Shown here: positions 1-10,116 of the stretch, one piece after another | How the letters are laid out: each line of letters begins with the position of its first letter | How positions within the stretch are numbered: position 1 is the stretch's first letter | NCBI GenBank assembly: GCA_009842675.1 | Contig: VYEX01000065.1 | Location: 1 to 64,000 of the forward strand | DNA length: 64,000 nt | Direction of reading: 5' to 3' | DNA from: Acidimicrobiia bacterium | GTDB taxonomy: Bacteria; Actinomycetota; Acidimicrobiia; Acidimicrobiales; Bin134 | Position numbers and translations under genes: made by a program | Notes under the pieces: model-generated | The model's database searches: none | The model's input: the letters and a program-made list of their open reading frames with translations, nothing else | What the model was told of the DNA's origin: nothing

Positions 1-639
1 TGTGCTTAGCCCACAAAATGCATCCTTCACCGTCATTCGTTGTTCGCACTGCGGCGGTTCACCGAGGGGAGGTAGCTCCCGGCGTCGACCGATCACTATT
101 GCCCGGCGTCGTCTTTGAGGCGCGCCGTAGAGTGACGAATCCAAGATGAAGAACTCGATTTCATAATCGCCTAGCTCACGGCTAGGTGTACACACAGCCC
201 TCAACCCATCGAATTGCTCAGATCTCAGAAACTCTCGCACGTTCTCAAGTACAAAAAACTTTGGCTGGAGGGTCTTGACAGCTTCTACGTATTGCCGCCA
301 AAGAGCGTTGCGCTCATCCGTTACTTCTTGCTTCCCGAGAGATGAGAAACCCTGGCAAGGTGGTCCACCCAGGACTACATCTGCGCTCTTCGGATGATGA
401 GCTCCCTGTAGCCATTCTTCAATGTCCCCATAGAACACATGGTCACCAATGTTGGTGGCATAGGTAGCTGCCGAGGCAAGGTCCGAGTCCACAGCGCTGA
501 CAGGTTGGAAACTCGCAATAGGGGAATTCGCGAGAAGGAATCCAGATGTCAGACCCCCGCAGCCCGAAAAAAGGTCGACGGTGCTGAATGCAGAACCCAT
601 GGCATCCCCTGCCGGCCCAGAGGAAGGGCGGTGTTGCAT
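1..639 (-). CDS. DNA (cytosine-5-)methyltransferase, N-terminal part (truncated by window edge)
   Basis: Own translation of the minus strand, open from 639 to 1. Reads (from ATG at 600) MGSAFSTVDLFSGCGGLTSGFLLANSP...DVVLGGPPCQGFSSLGKQ...FFVLENVREFL...YGAPQRRRRAIVIGRR: C5-MTase motifs I (DLFSGCGGL), IV (GPPCQGFS), VI (ENV) and VIII (QRRRR). Alternative in-frame ATG at 639. Not in the supplied ORF track because no stop lies inside the window. Confidence 0.93.
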   Translation of the reverse strand, partial: MQHRPSSGPAGDAMGSAFSTVDLFSGCGGLTSGFLLANSPIASFQPVSAVDSDLASAATYATNIGDHVFYGDIEEWLQGAHHPKSADVVLGGPPCQGFSSLGKQEVTDERNALWRQYVEAVKTLQPKFFVLENVREFLRSEQFDGLRAVCTPSRELGDYEIEFFILDSSLYGAPQRRRRAIVIGRRRELPPLGEPPQCEQRMTVKDAFCGLST

Positions 640-1146
640 GATCAGTCCCTACCCTTTGCGGCACCACAGGGACGCCCAGCCCATTCAAGAGTGAGCACAC
701 GGACGGTTGCAGTCTGATCGCGATGAGAGCCAACAAGCGCCTGACGTGTCATTTTCATGTATTTGACTCTCATAGTCCCAAACCTTATACGCAACTGGTT
801 GTATCGGGCCTGCCCGTGTGACTCAAACCCACCGGAAGCACGCATCCTGTGAAGCCTGCGCACTGAGAACTCGTACTGACTTGTTCCAGTATGCATCCTG
901 GTTGTGACAGTTGGCATCAGGCGGACAGTCGCAGACTAAGGATGCATGCCAAGTCTCCTCCCGCCACTCTGACCATCTCCATGGGCAAGATGACCATCAA
1001 CGAAGTAGGTGGGACTCGACTTGCGAACCACGACGGCTGCCTGCACAGCGCGCGGCTCTCCTAGGAGCAGCCAAATAAGATGTATGGGAACCGTTGAGAG
1101 AGCTAGTGGGCTGGGGAAATCTCCCTGGATTTGGTAGAACACTGCG

Positions 1147-3459
1147 GTGATCTCTGATGCGCTGGCCGGCAAGCGGCTGGCGATCACCGGCACGACCGGT
1201 TTCCTGGGCACCGCTCTCGTAGAGCGGCTGCTGCGCTGCGTGCCCGACGTGGAGCTGGTGCTGCTGGTGCGCCCCGCCCGCCGAGGCGTGGAGCAGCGGA
1301 TCCGGCGGGAGATAATCCGCAATGACGTATTCGATCGACTGCGCGACCAACTGGGCAACGACGAGTTCGAGCGGCTGTGCCAGGAGCGGATCACCGGCGT
1401 GGCCGGCGACGTGGGCATCGACGGACTGGGGCTCGACGACGCCGGCCGGGAGCTGATCGCCGGCTGCGACATCGTTGTCCACTCGGCCGCCGCGGTGGCG
1501 TTCGACAACCCGCTGGACACCGCAGTGGAAGTCAACCTCATGGGGCCGGTTCGCCTGGTGCAGATGCTCAACGATATGGGAGCGTCACCCCACTTCATCG
1601 CGGTGTCCACCTGCTATGTGGCCGGCAGCCGCCGGGGCAACGCCCCCGAGGAGCCCTTGGCCGACGGCCCCATGTACGTGCCGGTGTCGTGGCAGGACGA
1701 AGCCGACGCCAGCCGCCGCCGTCGCATCACCACCGAGACCGAGAGCCGCGACCCCGCCCGCCTGGAGGAGTTCCGCAGCCGGGCCCGCCACGAGCTAGGC
1801 GCGGCCGGCACCCCGGCACTGGCGGCCAAGACCGAGCAGCTCCGCAGCCGCTGGGTAAACGACCAGATGGTTGAAGCCGGCCGGTCCCGGGCCGCCTCGC
1901 TGGGCTTCCCCGACGCCTACGCCTTCACCAAGGCGCTGGCCGAGACCGCGGTGACCGAGATCAAGGGCGACTTGAGGGTCTCCACCGTGCGGCCCTCGAT
2001 CATCGAGTCGGCCTATGCAGAGCCCTTCCCGGGATGGATCCGGGGCTTCCGCATGGCCGAGCCCATCATCATCGGCTACGGCCGGGGGCTGCTCACCGAC
2101 TTCCCCGGCATCCCCCAGGGGGTGCTTGACGTGATCCCGGTAGACCTGGTGGCCGCGGCCATCTGCGCGGTGGCGGCCCGTGGGCATGACCCCGACCAGG
2201 AGATCATCCAGGTTGCGTCGGGGGCAATAAACCCGTTCCGCTTCAACCAGCTAGTGGACCTGGCCCACCGATGGTTCAGCGAGAACCCCATATACGACGA
2301 CCGGGACCAGCCCATCCCCCCGCCCAACTGGACCTATCCGGGCCGGGGCCGAGTGGTCCGCCAGCTGAAACGGCTGCGCACTGGTCTGAACGCCACCGAG
2401 CGGGTGCTGGGTCGGCTGCCCATCCGGGGCCGCCAAGCCGAGATCACCGCCGATTTGGACGAGCGTCGCGATCAGGTTGAGCGGGCGCTGGGCTATGTGG
2501 AGCTCTACGGCGCGTACACCGAATGCGAGGCCCTGTTCGGAGTCGACCGCCTGCTGGAACTGTGGGACAGCCTGGATGGCGCCGACCAGCAGGAGTACTG
2601 CTTCGACCCCCGGATCATCGACTGGCCCCACTATGTGGGCGACATCCACCTGCCCACCGTGGTGGCCCAGGGCCGGGTCAAGACCGCTCCGTCGGGGCGG
2701 TCGGGGCCGTCTCGCAAGAGCCGCCAGCGTGCCCAGGTGCTCTCCCCCGACCGCCACATTGCAGCGTTCGACCTGGAGAACACCGTCATCGCCGCCAACG
2801 TGGTCATGTCTTACGGCTGGCTGGCCACCCGGCGGCTGCCAATGGACGAGCGGGCCAGACTGGTGGCCAAGATCCTGCTGGAGGCCCCATCGCTTCTGGC
2901 GCTGGATCACCGCGACCGCAGCGACTTCCTCCGCCATTTCTACCGCCGCTACCAGGGGGCGCCAATCGAGCAGATGGCCGAGGACTCCGGCGAGATGTTC
3001 AGCGACCTGATCTTGACCCAGTCCTACCCCGCCGCCATCCGCCGGGTGCGCCAGCACCGGGCCGCCGGGCACACCACCGTGCTCATCACCGGGGCGCTGG
3101 ACTTCATCGTGGAACCGCTGCGCCCGCTGTTCGACCACATCGTGTGCGCCGAGCTGGCCCAATCCCACGGCACCTACACCGGCCAGCTGGCCGAGGTGCC
3201 GCCCACCAGCGAGTCCCGGGCCGAGGTGCTGCGGGACTTCGCCAACGCCGAGGGGCTGCTCATGTCGGAGTCGGTGGCCTATGCCGACTCAGCCAGCGAC
3301 CTGGCCCTTCTAGAGGCGGTGGGCTACCCGGTGGCAGTGAACCCCGAGCCCAAGCTGGCCATGCTGGCCCGAAAGCGGGGCTGGCTCATCGAGTACTTCG
3401 ACAAGGCCCCCGGCGGCCCCCGCAAGCTGCTGCCCATCGGATCCCGGAAGGCGTCATGA
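1147..3459 (+). CDS. Fused SDR/fatty acyl-CoA reductase-like domain plus C-terminal HAD-IB hydrolase domain
   Basis: N-term ITGTTGFLGTALVERLL (Rossmann TGxxGxxG), YAFTKALAE (YxxxK); C-term FDLENTVIAANVV, VLITGAL, YADSASDLALLEAVGYPVAVNPEPKL (HAD-IB/SerB-like). GTG start. Confidence 0.85.
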   Translation: MISDALAGKRLAITGTTGFLGTALVERLLRCVPDVELVLLVRPARRGVEQRIRREIIRNDVFDRLRDQLGNDEFERLCQERITGVAGDVGIDGLGLDDAGRELIAGCDIVVHSAAAVAFDNPLDTAVEVNLMGPVRLVQMLNDMGASPHFIAVSTCYVAGSRRGNAPEEPLADGPMYVPVSWQDEADASRRRRITTETESRDPARLEEFRSRARHELGAAGTPALAAKTEQLRSRWVNDQMVEAGRSRAASLGFPDAYAFTKALAETAVTEIKGDLRVSTVRPSIIESAYAEPFPGWIRGFRMAEPIIIGYGRGLLTDFPGIPQGVLDVIPVDLVAAAICAVAARGHDPDQEIIQVASGAINPFRFNQLVDLAHRWFSENPIYDDRDQPIPPPNWTYPGRGRVVRQLKRLRTGLNATERVLGRLPIRGRQAEITADLDERRDQVERALGYVELYGAYTECEALFGVDRLLELWDSLDGADQQEYCFDPRIIDWPHYVGDIHLPTVVAQGRVKTAPSGRSGPSRKSRQRAQVLSPDRHIAAFDLENTVIAANVVMSYGWLATRRLPMDERARLVAKILLEAPSLLALDHRDRSDFLRHFYRRYQGAPIEQMAEDSGEMFSDLILTQSYPAAIRRVRQHRAAGHTTVLITGALDFIVEPLRPLFDHIVCAELAQSHGTYTGQLAEVPPTSESRAEVLRDFANAEGLLMSESVAYADSASDLALLEAVGYPVAVNPEPKLAMLARKRGWLIEYFDKAPGGPRKLLPIGSRKAS

Positions 3460-3469
3460 AGGTCCGGGC

Positions 3470-5083
3470 ATGAAGGATCGAGTTAGGCCCACTCCCCGTC
3501 CGGGCATGGTGCTGGAGGTAGACCGCTCCACCCCGCCCATCCTGTTCCACCACGGAGAGGGGTTCCGCACCGAGAAGCTCCCGGCCGGGCGCAGCCGTGT
3601 GATCTATCCGGCCGAGCCGCTGCTGGGCCTGGCCGATCCCGAGGGCGCCATCCGCCGGGCGCTGCTCAACCCCATAGACCAAGATCCGCTGCCCGCCCAG
3701 CTGCGCCCGGGCATGAAGCTCACCATCGCCTTCGACGACATCTCTTTGCCGCTGCCCCCCATGCGCCGCCCCGATATCCGCCAGATGGTGATCGAACAGG
3801 TGCTGGAGATGGCCGCGGCGGCCGGGGTGGACGACGTCCACATCATCGCCGCGCTGGCCCTGCACCGGCGCATGACCGAGGACGAGCTGCGCTACTGCCT
3901 GGGCGACCGCACCTACGACGCCTTCGCCCCCTCGGGCTGCCTCTACAACCACGACGCCGAGGACCCCGACGGCATGGTGGTGCTGGGCACCACGCCCCAC
4001 GGCGAGGAGGTGCAGTTCTCCAAGCGGGCCGCGGAGAGCGACCTGGTGGTGTACGTGAACATCAACCTGGTGGCCATGGACGGCGGCCACAAGAGCACCG
4101 CCACCGGGCTGGCCGGCTACCAGGGGCTGCGCCACCACCACAACGTCAAGACCATGCAGGAGTCCAAGTCGTTCATGGACCAGCACCGCTCCGAGCTGCA
4201 TGCCTCCAACTGGCGCATGGGCAAGGTGCTGCGCGACTCCGGGGTGAAGATCTTCCAGATCGAGACCACGGTCAACAACAACACCTTCGGGGTGGACGGC
4301 CCGCTGGCCATGCTCCAAAAGCGCGAGTGGGAGTGGACCGCCAAAGACCGGGCCGCTTTCGTGGCCATGACCACCGGGCTGAAGTACAGCCCGCCCCAGA
4401 TGGCCCGGCAGATCTTCCAGTCGTGGCGGGCACCCTATGAGCTGACTTCGGTGCAGGCCGGCGAGGTGGAGGCCGTCCACAAGGTGACCACCGAGAACGT
4501 GTACGCCCAGCACTTGGTGCCCGTCGAGGGCCAGACCGACATCTTGACCATGGGCCTGCCCTACATCTGCCCCTACAACGTGAACTCGGTGATGAACCCC
4601 ATTCTGGTGATGTGCCTGGGGCTGGGCTACTTCTTCAACCTGTATCGGGGCCGCCCGCTTGTGCGGGAGGGTGGCGTGGTCATCATGGGCCACCCCACCC
4701 GCTGGGAGTTCCACCCGGTACACCACCCCAGCTACATCGACTTCTTCGAGCAGGTGCTGGCCGACACCACCGACCCGGTGGAGATCGAGGCCCGCTACGA
4801 ACGCCAGTTCGCCGAGGACGAGTGGTACATCCACCTGTACCGCACGTCGTACGCCTACCACGGCGTCCACCCCTTCTACATGTGGTACTGGGGGGCGCAC
4901 GCCCTTCAGCACCTGGGCGAGGTCATCATCGTTGGCGGCGACACTCGGGCAGTACAGCGGATGGGCTTCCGCCCCGCCTCCACCCTCCAAGACGCCTTGG
5001 AGATCGCCAGCGACACGGTGGGCCGCCAGCCCACCGTCACCCACCTTCACAACCCCCCCATCCTGATGGCCGATGTCAGCTAG
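3470..5083 (+). CDS. LarA-like (lactate racemase N-terminal/DUF2088-like) family protein
   Basis: Translation: FDDISLPLPPMRRPDIRQMVIEQVLEMAAAAGVDDVHIIAALALHRRMTEDELRYCLGD...NHDAEDPDGMVVLGTTPHGEEVQF, resembling the LarA N-terminal domain layout. Confidence 0.65.
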   Translation: MKDRVRPTPRPGMVLEVDRSTPPILFHHGEGFRTEKLPAGRSRVIYPAEPLLGLADPEGAIRRALLNPIDQDPLPAQLRPGMKLTIAFDDISLPLPPMRRPDIRQMVIEQVLEMAAAAGVDDVHIIAALALHRRMTEDELRYCLGDRTYDAFAPSGCLYNHDAEDPDGMVVLGTTPHGEEVQFSKRAAESDLVVYVNINLVAMDGGHKSTATGLAGYQGLRHHHNVKTMQESKSFMDQHRSELHASNWRMGKVLRDSGVKIFQIETTVNNNTFGVDGPLAMLQKREWEWTAKDRAAFVAMTTGLKYSPPQMARQIFQSWRAPYELTSVQAGEVEAVHKVTTENVYAQHLVPVEGQTDILTMGLPYICPYNVNSVMNPILVMCLGLGYFFNLYRGRPLVREGGVVIMGHPTRWEFHPVHHPSYIDFFEQVLADTTDPVEIEARYERQFAEDEWYIHLYRTSYAYHGVHPFYMWYWGAHALQHLGEVIIVGGDTRAVQRMGFRPASTLQDALEIASDTVGRQPTVTHLHNPPILMADVS

Positions 5084-5972
5084 AAGGGTGATCTCGAAGC
5101 TGGACTTCCCCTATCGGGCGGCTCGACCGCCCGCGGGGGTACCGCCTGCGCCCGAGCTCAAGAATCGGGGGGCCGACTACGACACCGACTGGGCCCGCAA
5201 GCCAGCGGCTCGGGCCGCCCGGCGGGTGATCACCGAAGTAGTGATGCAGCCGGCCATGGCGGCCCTGGCTCGGCCCCAGCGCCGGGGCCTCGACCGGATC
5301 GAGCGCCTGGAAGGCCCGGTGATCTTTGCCGCCAACCACCACAGCCACATCGACACTCCGCTGTTGTTCACCTCCATCCCGACCCGGTGGCGCAACCGGC
5401 TGGTGGTGGGCGCGGCAGCCGACTACTTCTTCACCGGGGCAGTCAAGTCAGCTGCATCAGCGCTGGTTATCGGGGCCATCCCCGTCGAGCGATCCAAGGT
5501 GGGGCGGCGCTCGGCCCGCCTGGCCGCGTCGCTCATCGAGGACGGCTGGAGCCTGCTCATCTTCCCCGAGGGCGGTCGCAGTCCCGACGGATGGGGCCAG
5601 CCCTTCCTAGGTGGGGCTGGCTACTTGGCAGTGCGCTGCGGCGTGCCGGTGGTGCCGGTCCACGTGGAGGGCACCGACCGGATCCTGCCCAAGGGCCGCA
5701 ACGTGCCCAAGGTGTCGGCCACCACCGTCACCTTCGGCGACCCCTTGGTGCCTACCGAGGAGGACAACGCCCGGCGGTTCGCGGCCCGCATCGAGGTGGC
5801 GGTGGCCACCCTGGCCGACGAGTGCGCCACCGACTGGTACCAGGCCCGCCGCCGAGCCCACGCCGGAACCACCCCCGGCCTCACCGGCCCCAACATCTCC
5901 CCCTGGCGCCGGGCCTGGGCCCTCGGCGACCGCTCTCCCCGCTCCCGCCGCCAACACCGCCGCTGGCCCTAA
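5073..5972 (+). CDS. 1-acyl-sn-glycerol-3-phosphate acyltransferase-like (PlsC family)
   Basis: NHHSHIDTPLLF (NHx4D box), LIFPEGGRSPDG motif; start overlaps the end of the upstream gene. Confidence 0.85.
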   Translation: MSARRVISKLDFPYRAARPPAGVPPAPELKNRGADYDTDWARKPAARAARRVITEVVMQPAMAALARPQRRGLDRIERLEGPVIFAANHHSHIDTPLLFTSIPTRWRNRLVVGAAADYFFTGAVKSAASALVIGAIPVERSKVGRRSARLAASLIEDGWSLLIFPEGGRSPDGWGQPFLGGAGYLAVRCGVPVVPVHVEGTDRILPKGRNVPKVSATTVTFGDPLVPTEEDNARRFAARIEVAVATLADECATDWYQARRRAHAGTTPGLTGPNISPWRRAWALGDRSPRSRRQHRRWP

Positions 5973-5981
5973 GTTCTGGCG

Positions 5982-6836
5982 ATGAGTGAGTCCGACCGCC
6001 AACTCGCCCTGGTAACCGGCGGTGCCTACGGATTCGGGCTAGCGCTGTCGCGCCACCTCCTGGCAACGGGCTACGACGTGCTCGCCTGCGGGCGCACGGA
6101 AGCGCGGCTCGAAGACGCCCAAGCCCGCGAGCCTGACCTCCGGGTTGTGCGCGCCGACATCACCGATGCCGCTGACCTTGATCGGCTCTGCGCAGAAGTC
6201 TTGAGCATCGGCAAGCCCTTGGACATGCTCGTGAACAACGCCGGGGTCAGCTACGCCTGCGACTACACCAGCGACACGACCCTGTCTCGCGATCTGGCGC
6301 GCGCCGAGATTGAGACAAACTTCGCCGCGCCGGTAGAACTCACCCGCCGCTTCTTGTGGATGCGCCGCGAACAAGGCTGGGAGGACCGACCCGCCACAAT
6401 CGCCAACATTGGAACACCCGGGGCCCTATTCCCGCTCGAACCCAACCCGCTCTACTCCGCATCAAAGGCGGGATTCCACATGTTCACGATGGGCCTTCGT
6501 CGGCAGCTAGGCGACACACCGGTAACGGTCGTGGAGGTTTACCCACCCCTTCTCGACACGGGATTGGGGCCCGACCTGGACCTTCCGGGCAAAGAGCACT
6601 TCGGGGATCAAGCCATAGACCGATTCGCTCGCTTCACCGTTGACGGAATCCTTGCCGGAGAGCACAACATCCACCCCGCCCAGATCGACTTCGTCGCCGA
6701 TTTGGTCCAGAGAACCGAAGCGGTCGCCGACCAGATCAATCCCTATCTAGGCCGAGCCGACGGGTGGGAGGAAAGCGTGGTTCAACGCCAATCCCTGCCA
6801 TTCCGCGACAAGGCCATTTTGCCGGGAAGCCCGTAG
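5982..6836 (+). CDS. SDR family NAD(P)-dependent oxidoreductase
   Basis: [37 protein letters not shown]. Confidence 0.85.
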   Translation: MSESDRQLALVTGGAYGFGLALSRHLLATGYDVLACGRTEARLEDAQAREPDLRVVRADITDAADLDRLCAEVLSIGKPLDMLVNNAGVSYACDYTSDTTLSRDLARAEIETNFAAPVELTRRFLWMRREQGWEDRPATIANIGTPGALFPLEPNPLYSASKAGFHMFTMGLRRQLGDTPVTVVEVYPPLLDTGLGPDLDLPGKEHFGDQAIDRFARFTVDGILAGEHNIHPAQIDFVADLVQRTEAVADQINPYLGRADGWEESVVQRQSLPFRDKAILPGSP

Positions 6837-6846
6837 GATCAGAGGT

Positions 6847-9120
6847 ATGCCCGTTGCCGCCTCCACCCCAATAGAGCTGATCGAAAACGTGTATTCCACC
6901 CTGGACGAGCGGGTTGGCGCCGCCCGGGAGCGCTTTGGGCGAGAGCTCACGCTGGCAGAGAAAATCCTGGTCAACCACCTCGACGACCCCACCGTCACCC
7001 CGGAACGGGGGGCAACCTACGTGGATCTGCGGCCCGATCGGGTGGCCATGCAGGACGCCACCGCCCAGATGGCCTGGCTCCAGTTCATGACCGCCGGGCT
7101 CGATGAGGTGCAGGTGCCCACCACCACCCACTGCGACCACCTCATCTCGGCCCGCATCGATGCCCAGCGCGACCTGGCCGCCGCCCTCGACAACAACGAG
7201 GAGGTGTACGACTTTCTGGAGTCGGTGTGCGCCCGCTACGGCGCCGGATTCTGGAAGCCGGGCTCGGGGATCATCCACCAAGTGGTGCTGGAGCAGTACG
7301 CCTTCCCCGGCGGCATGATGATCGGCACCGACAGCCACACCCCCAACGCCGGCGGCCTGGCCATGGTAGCGGTGGGCGTGGGCGGCGCCGACGCGGTGGA
7401 CGTGATGACCGGATTCCCCTGGAACGTGCGCTGGCCCAAGCTGATCGGCGTGCACCTCACCGGCGAACTCGACGGCTGGGCCGCCCCCAAAGACGTGATC
7501 TTGAAGGTGGCCGAGATCCTGACCGTGGCCGGCGGAACCGGCGCCATCGTGGAGTACTTCGGTGAGGGGGCCCACTCGCTGTCAGCCACGGGCAAGGCGA
7601 CCATCTGCAACATGGGGGCCGAAATCGGCGCCACCACCTCGCTGTTCGCCTACGACGACGCCATCGCCCGATATCTCAAGGCCACCGGCCGCGAGGCAGT
7701 GGCCGATGCGGCCAACGCCGCCGCCCACAACCTGCGGGCCGACGACGCCGTGCTGGCCGACCCCGGCCACTACTTCGACCGGGTGGTGGAGATCGACCTG
7801 TCCAAGCTGGGACCGCACATCAACGGCCCCCACACCCCCGACCGGGCCCGCCCGGTGGCCGAACTGGGGGCCGAGGCCAAGCTCAACGGCTGGCCCTTGG
7901 AGGTGAGCGCCGCGCTGGTGGGGTCGTGCACCAACTCCAGCTACGAGGACATCACCCGGGCGGCCAGCATCGCCCGCCACGCCGCCGCCAACGGGCTCAC
8001 CGCCAAGTCGCCCCTCATGGTCACTCCCGGTTCTGAGCAGGTGCGGGCCACCATCGAGCGCGACGGGCTTTTGGCCGACCTGGAGTCCATCGGGGCCACT
8101 GTTTTGGCCAACGCCTGCGGTCCGTGCATCGGCCAGTGGAACCGCGACGACGTGGCCGAGGGCACCCCCAACAGCATCGTCACCAGCTACAACCGCAACT
8201 TCCCCAAGCGCAACGACGGCTACGCCTCCACCAACGCCTTTGTGACCTCGCCGGAAACGGTGGTGGCTTTGGCCCTAGCCGGCACACTGGACTTCGACCC
8301 GGCCAACGACACCATCACCGCCCCCGACGGCACCGAGGTGGCCCTCATGGTGGGACCGGGCACCGAGCTTCCCGACCAGGGCTTCGACCCCGGCGCCAGC
8401 GGGTTCGTCGCCCCGCCCGACGACGGCAGCGGCGTGGACGTGCGGGTGTCGCCCGACTCCGAGCGGCTCCAGCTGCTCGAACCGTTCTCCCCGTGGGACG
8501 GCGAGGACTTCCGCGGCCTTCCGGTGCTGCTCAAGGCCCAGGGCAAGTGCACCACCGACCACATCTCCATGGCCGGGCCGTGGCTGCGCTACCGGGGGCA
8601 CTTGGAGAACATCTCCGGCAACCTCTACCTGGGAGCGGTGAACGCCTTCACTGGGGCGGTGGGCGAGGGCAAGAACCAGCTTGACGGCAGCACCGGGTCG
8701 TACCCCGACGTGGCCGCCGCCTACCACGCTGCTGGACAGCGCTGGGTGGTGGTGGGCGACCGCAACATCGGCGAGGGCTCATCCCGGGAGCACGCCGCCA
8801 TGGAGCCCCGCTTCCGAGGGTGCGCGGCAGTGATCGCCCGGTCGTTCGCTCGCATCCATGAGACCAACCTGAAGAAGCAGGGCGTGTTGGCCCTGACCTT
8901 CGCCGACCCCGACGACTACGACCGCATCGACGAGGACGACCGCATCTCGATCCTCGGCCTGGCCGATCTGGCCCCCGGCGAGCCGGTGCAGGTGCAGGTG
9001 GCCAAGCCCGACGGATCGACCGTGGACATCACCGCCGAGCACACCCTGTCGCACGACCAGATCGAGTGGTTCCAAGCGGGCAGCGCCCTGAACCTGATCC
9101 GCCAGCGAACCTCGGGCTGA
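6847..9120 (+). CDS. acn: Aconitate hydratase
   Basis: 757 aa; [57 protein letters not shown]: aconitase signatures. Confidence 0.95.
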   Translation: MPVAASTPIELIENVYSTLDERVGAARERFGRELTLAEKILVNHLDDPTVTPERGATYVDLRPDRVAMQDATAQMAWLQFMTAGLDEVQVPTTTHCDHLISARIDAQRDLAAALDNNEEVYDFLESVCARYGAGFWKPGSGIIHQVVLEQYAFPGGMMIGTDSHTPNAGGLAMVAVGVGGADAVDVMTGFPWNVRWPKLIGVHLTGELDGWAAPKDVILKVAEILTVAGGTGAIVEYFGEGAHSLSATGKATICNMGAEIGATTSLFAYDDAIARYLKATGREAVADAANAAAHNLRADDAVLADPGHYFDRVVEIDLSKLGPHINGPHTPDRARPVAELGAEAKLNGWPLEVSAALVGSCTNSSYEDITRAASIARHAAANGLTAKSPLMVTPGSEQVRATIERDGLLADLESIGATVLANACGPCIGQWNRDDVAEGTPNSIVTSYNRNFPKRNDGYASTNAFVTSPETVVALALAGTLDFDPANDTITAPDGTEVALMVGPGTELPDQGFDPGASGFVAPPDDGSGVDVRVSPDSERLQLLEPFSPWDGEDFRGLPVLLKAQGKCTTDHISMAGPWLRYRGHLENISGNLYLGAVNAFTGAVGEGKNQLDGSTGSYPDVAAAYHAAGQRWVVVGDRNIGEGSSREHAAMEPRFRGCAAVIARSFARIHETNLKKQGVLALTFADPDDYDRIDEDDRISILGLADLAPGEPVQVQVAKPDGSTVDITAEHTLSHDQIEWFQAGSALNLIRQRTSG

Positions 9121-9185
9121 CCGACAACGCCAGCCGCTAGGCCCCATGGACATCCGCTCCTCCTGCTGACCATAGATTTGCAGCC

Positions 9186-10088
9186 ATGGACATCCGCCAG
9201 CTCGATGCCCTGTTGGCAATAGCCGAGCACAAGACGTTCTCCAAGGCGGCCCGGTCGCTTCACACCGTGCAGTCCAACGTGTCCAAGCACATCGCGCGGC
9301 TGGAGGAGGAACTGGGTGCCATCCTGGTGGACCGCGACGCCGGCACACTCACCGAGGAGGGGGAGGCGGTGGTGGCCCGAGCCCGGCGAATCCGGGCCGA
9401 GACCGACGCCATCGCCCTGGACATGGCGGCCATGCGCGACGACATCTCCGGGGTCACCCGTTTGGGCACCATCGACTCCACCGCCCGGTGGCTGATTCCC
9501 ATCGTTCTGCCCGCTCTGGAGGCCAAGTACCCCAACGTCCGCCTTGAGGTGCTGACCGCCACCACCACCAGCCTTCTACCCCAGGTGATCGCCGGGGACC
9601 TGCACAGCGCGGTTGTCAACCTGCCGCTGCGCGACTCTGAGATCCGGGCCGAGGAGCTGTTCGCCGAAGACCGTTTGCTCATAGCCCCGCCCGACCATCC
9701 GCTGGCCCGCAAATCCTCGGTTACCCCTGCCGAGCTGAGCCGTCACGAACTGCTGCTGCCTCCCCCGGGCACTGCCTTTCGAGACGAGATCGACTCCGAG
9801 CTCAAGAACCAGGGCGTGGAGCTCACCACCCGGGCCGAGGTTGACGGCATGAGGATGATCGCCACCCTGGTGCTCACCGGGTTCGGCGCGGCCATTCTGC
9901 CCGCCACCGCCGCCCCCGACGACGGCCCGTGGCGGCGAATCCCCATCACCGGCCTGGTGCGGCGCTCGGTGGGCCTGATCGTCAGCCGCCGGGTGGCGCC
10001 TTCAGCCGTCACCCGAGCGGTGCGAGACGTGATCTTCGAAGTGGTGGGCACCCACGGCTACGACCAGGCCGGGGTGTACCCCAGCTGA
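9186..10088 (+). CDS. LysR family transcriptional regulator
   Basis: MDIRQLDALLAIAEHKTFSKAARSLHTVQSNVSKHIARLEEELG: LysR HTH. Confidence 0.93.
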   Translation: MDIRQLDALLAIAEHKTFSKAARSLHTVQSNVSKHIARLEEELGAILVDRDAGTLTEEGEAVVARARRIRAETDAIALDMAAMRDDISGVTRLGTIDSTARWLIPIVLPALEAKYPNVRLEVLTATTTSLLPQVIAGDLHSAVVNLPLRDSEIRAEELFAEDRLLIAPPDHPLARKSSVTPAELSRHELLLPPPGTAFRDEIDSELKNQGVELTTRAEVDGMRMIATLVLTGFGAAILPATAAPDDGPWRRIPITGLVRRSVGLIVSRRVAPSAVTRAVRDVIFEVVGTHGYDQAGVYPS

Positions 10089-10116
10089 GCCCGGCGCGAG
10101 ACTGACAGCACCGCAT

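Noticed and set aside
642-917. 91-aa minus ORF ending next to the methyltransferase start (possible controller gene)
   Set aside because: No recognisable HTH or motif; composition looks like random translation. Left uncalled.
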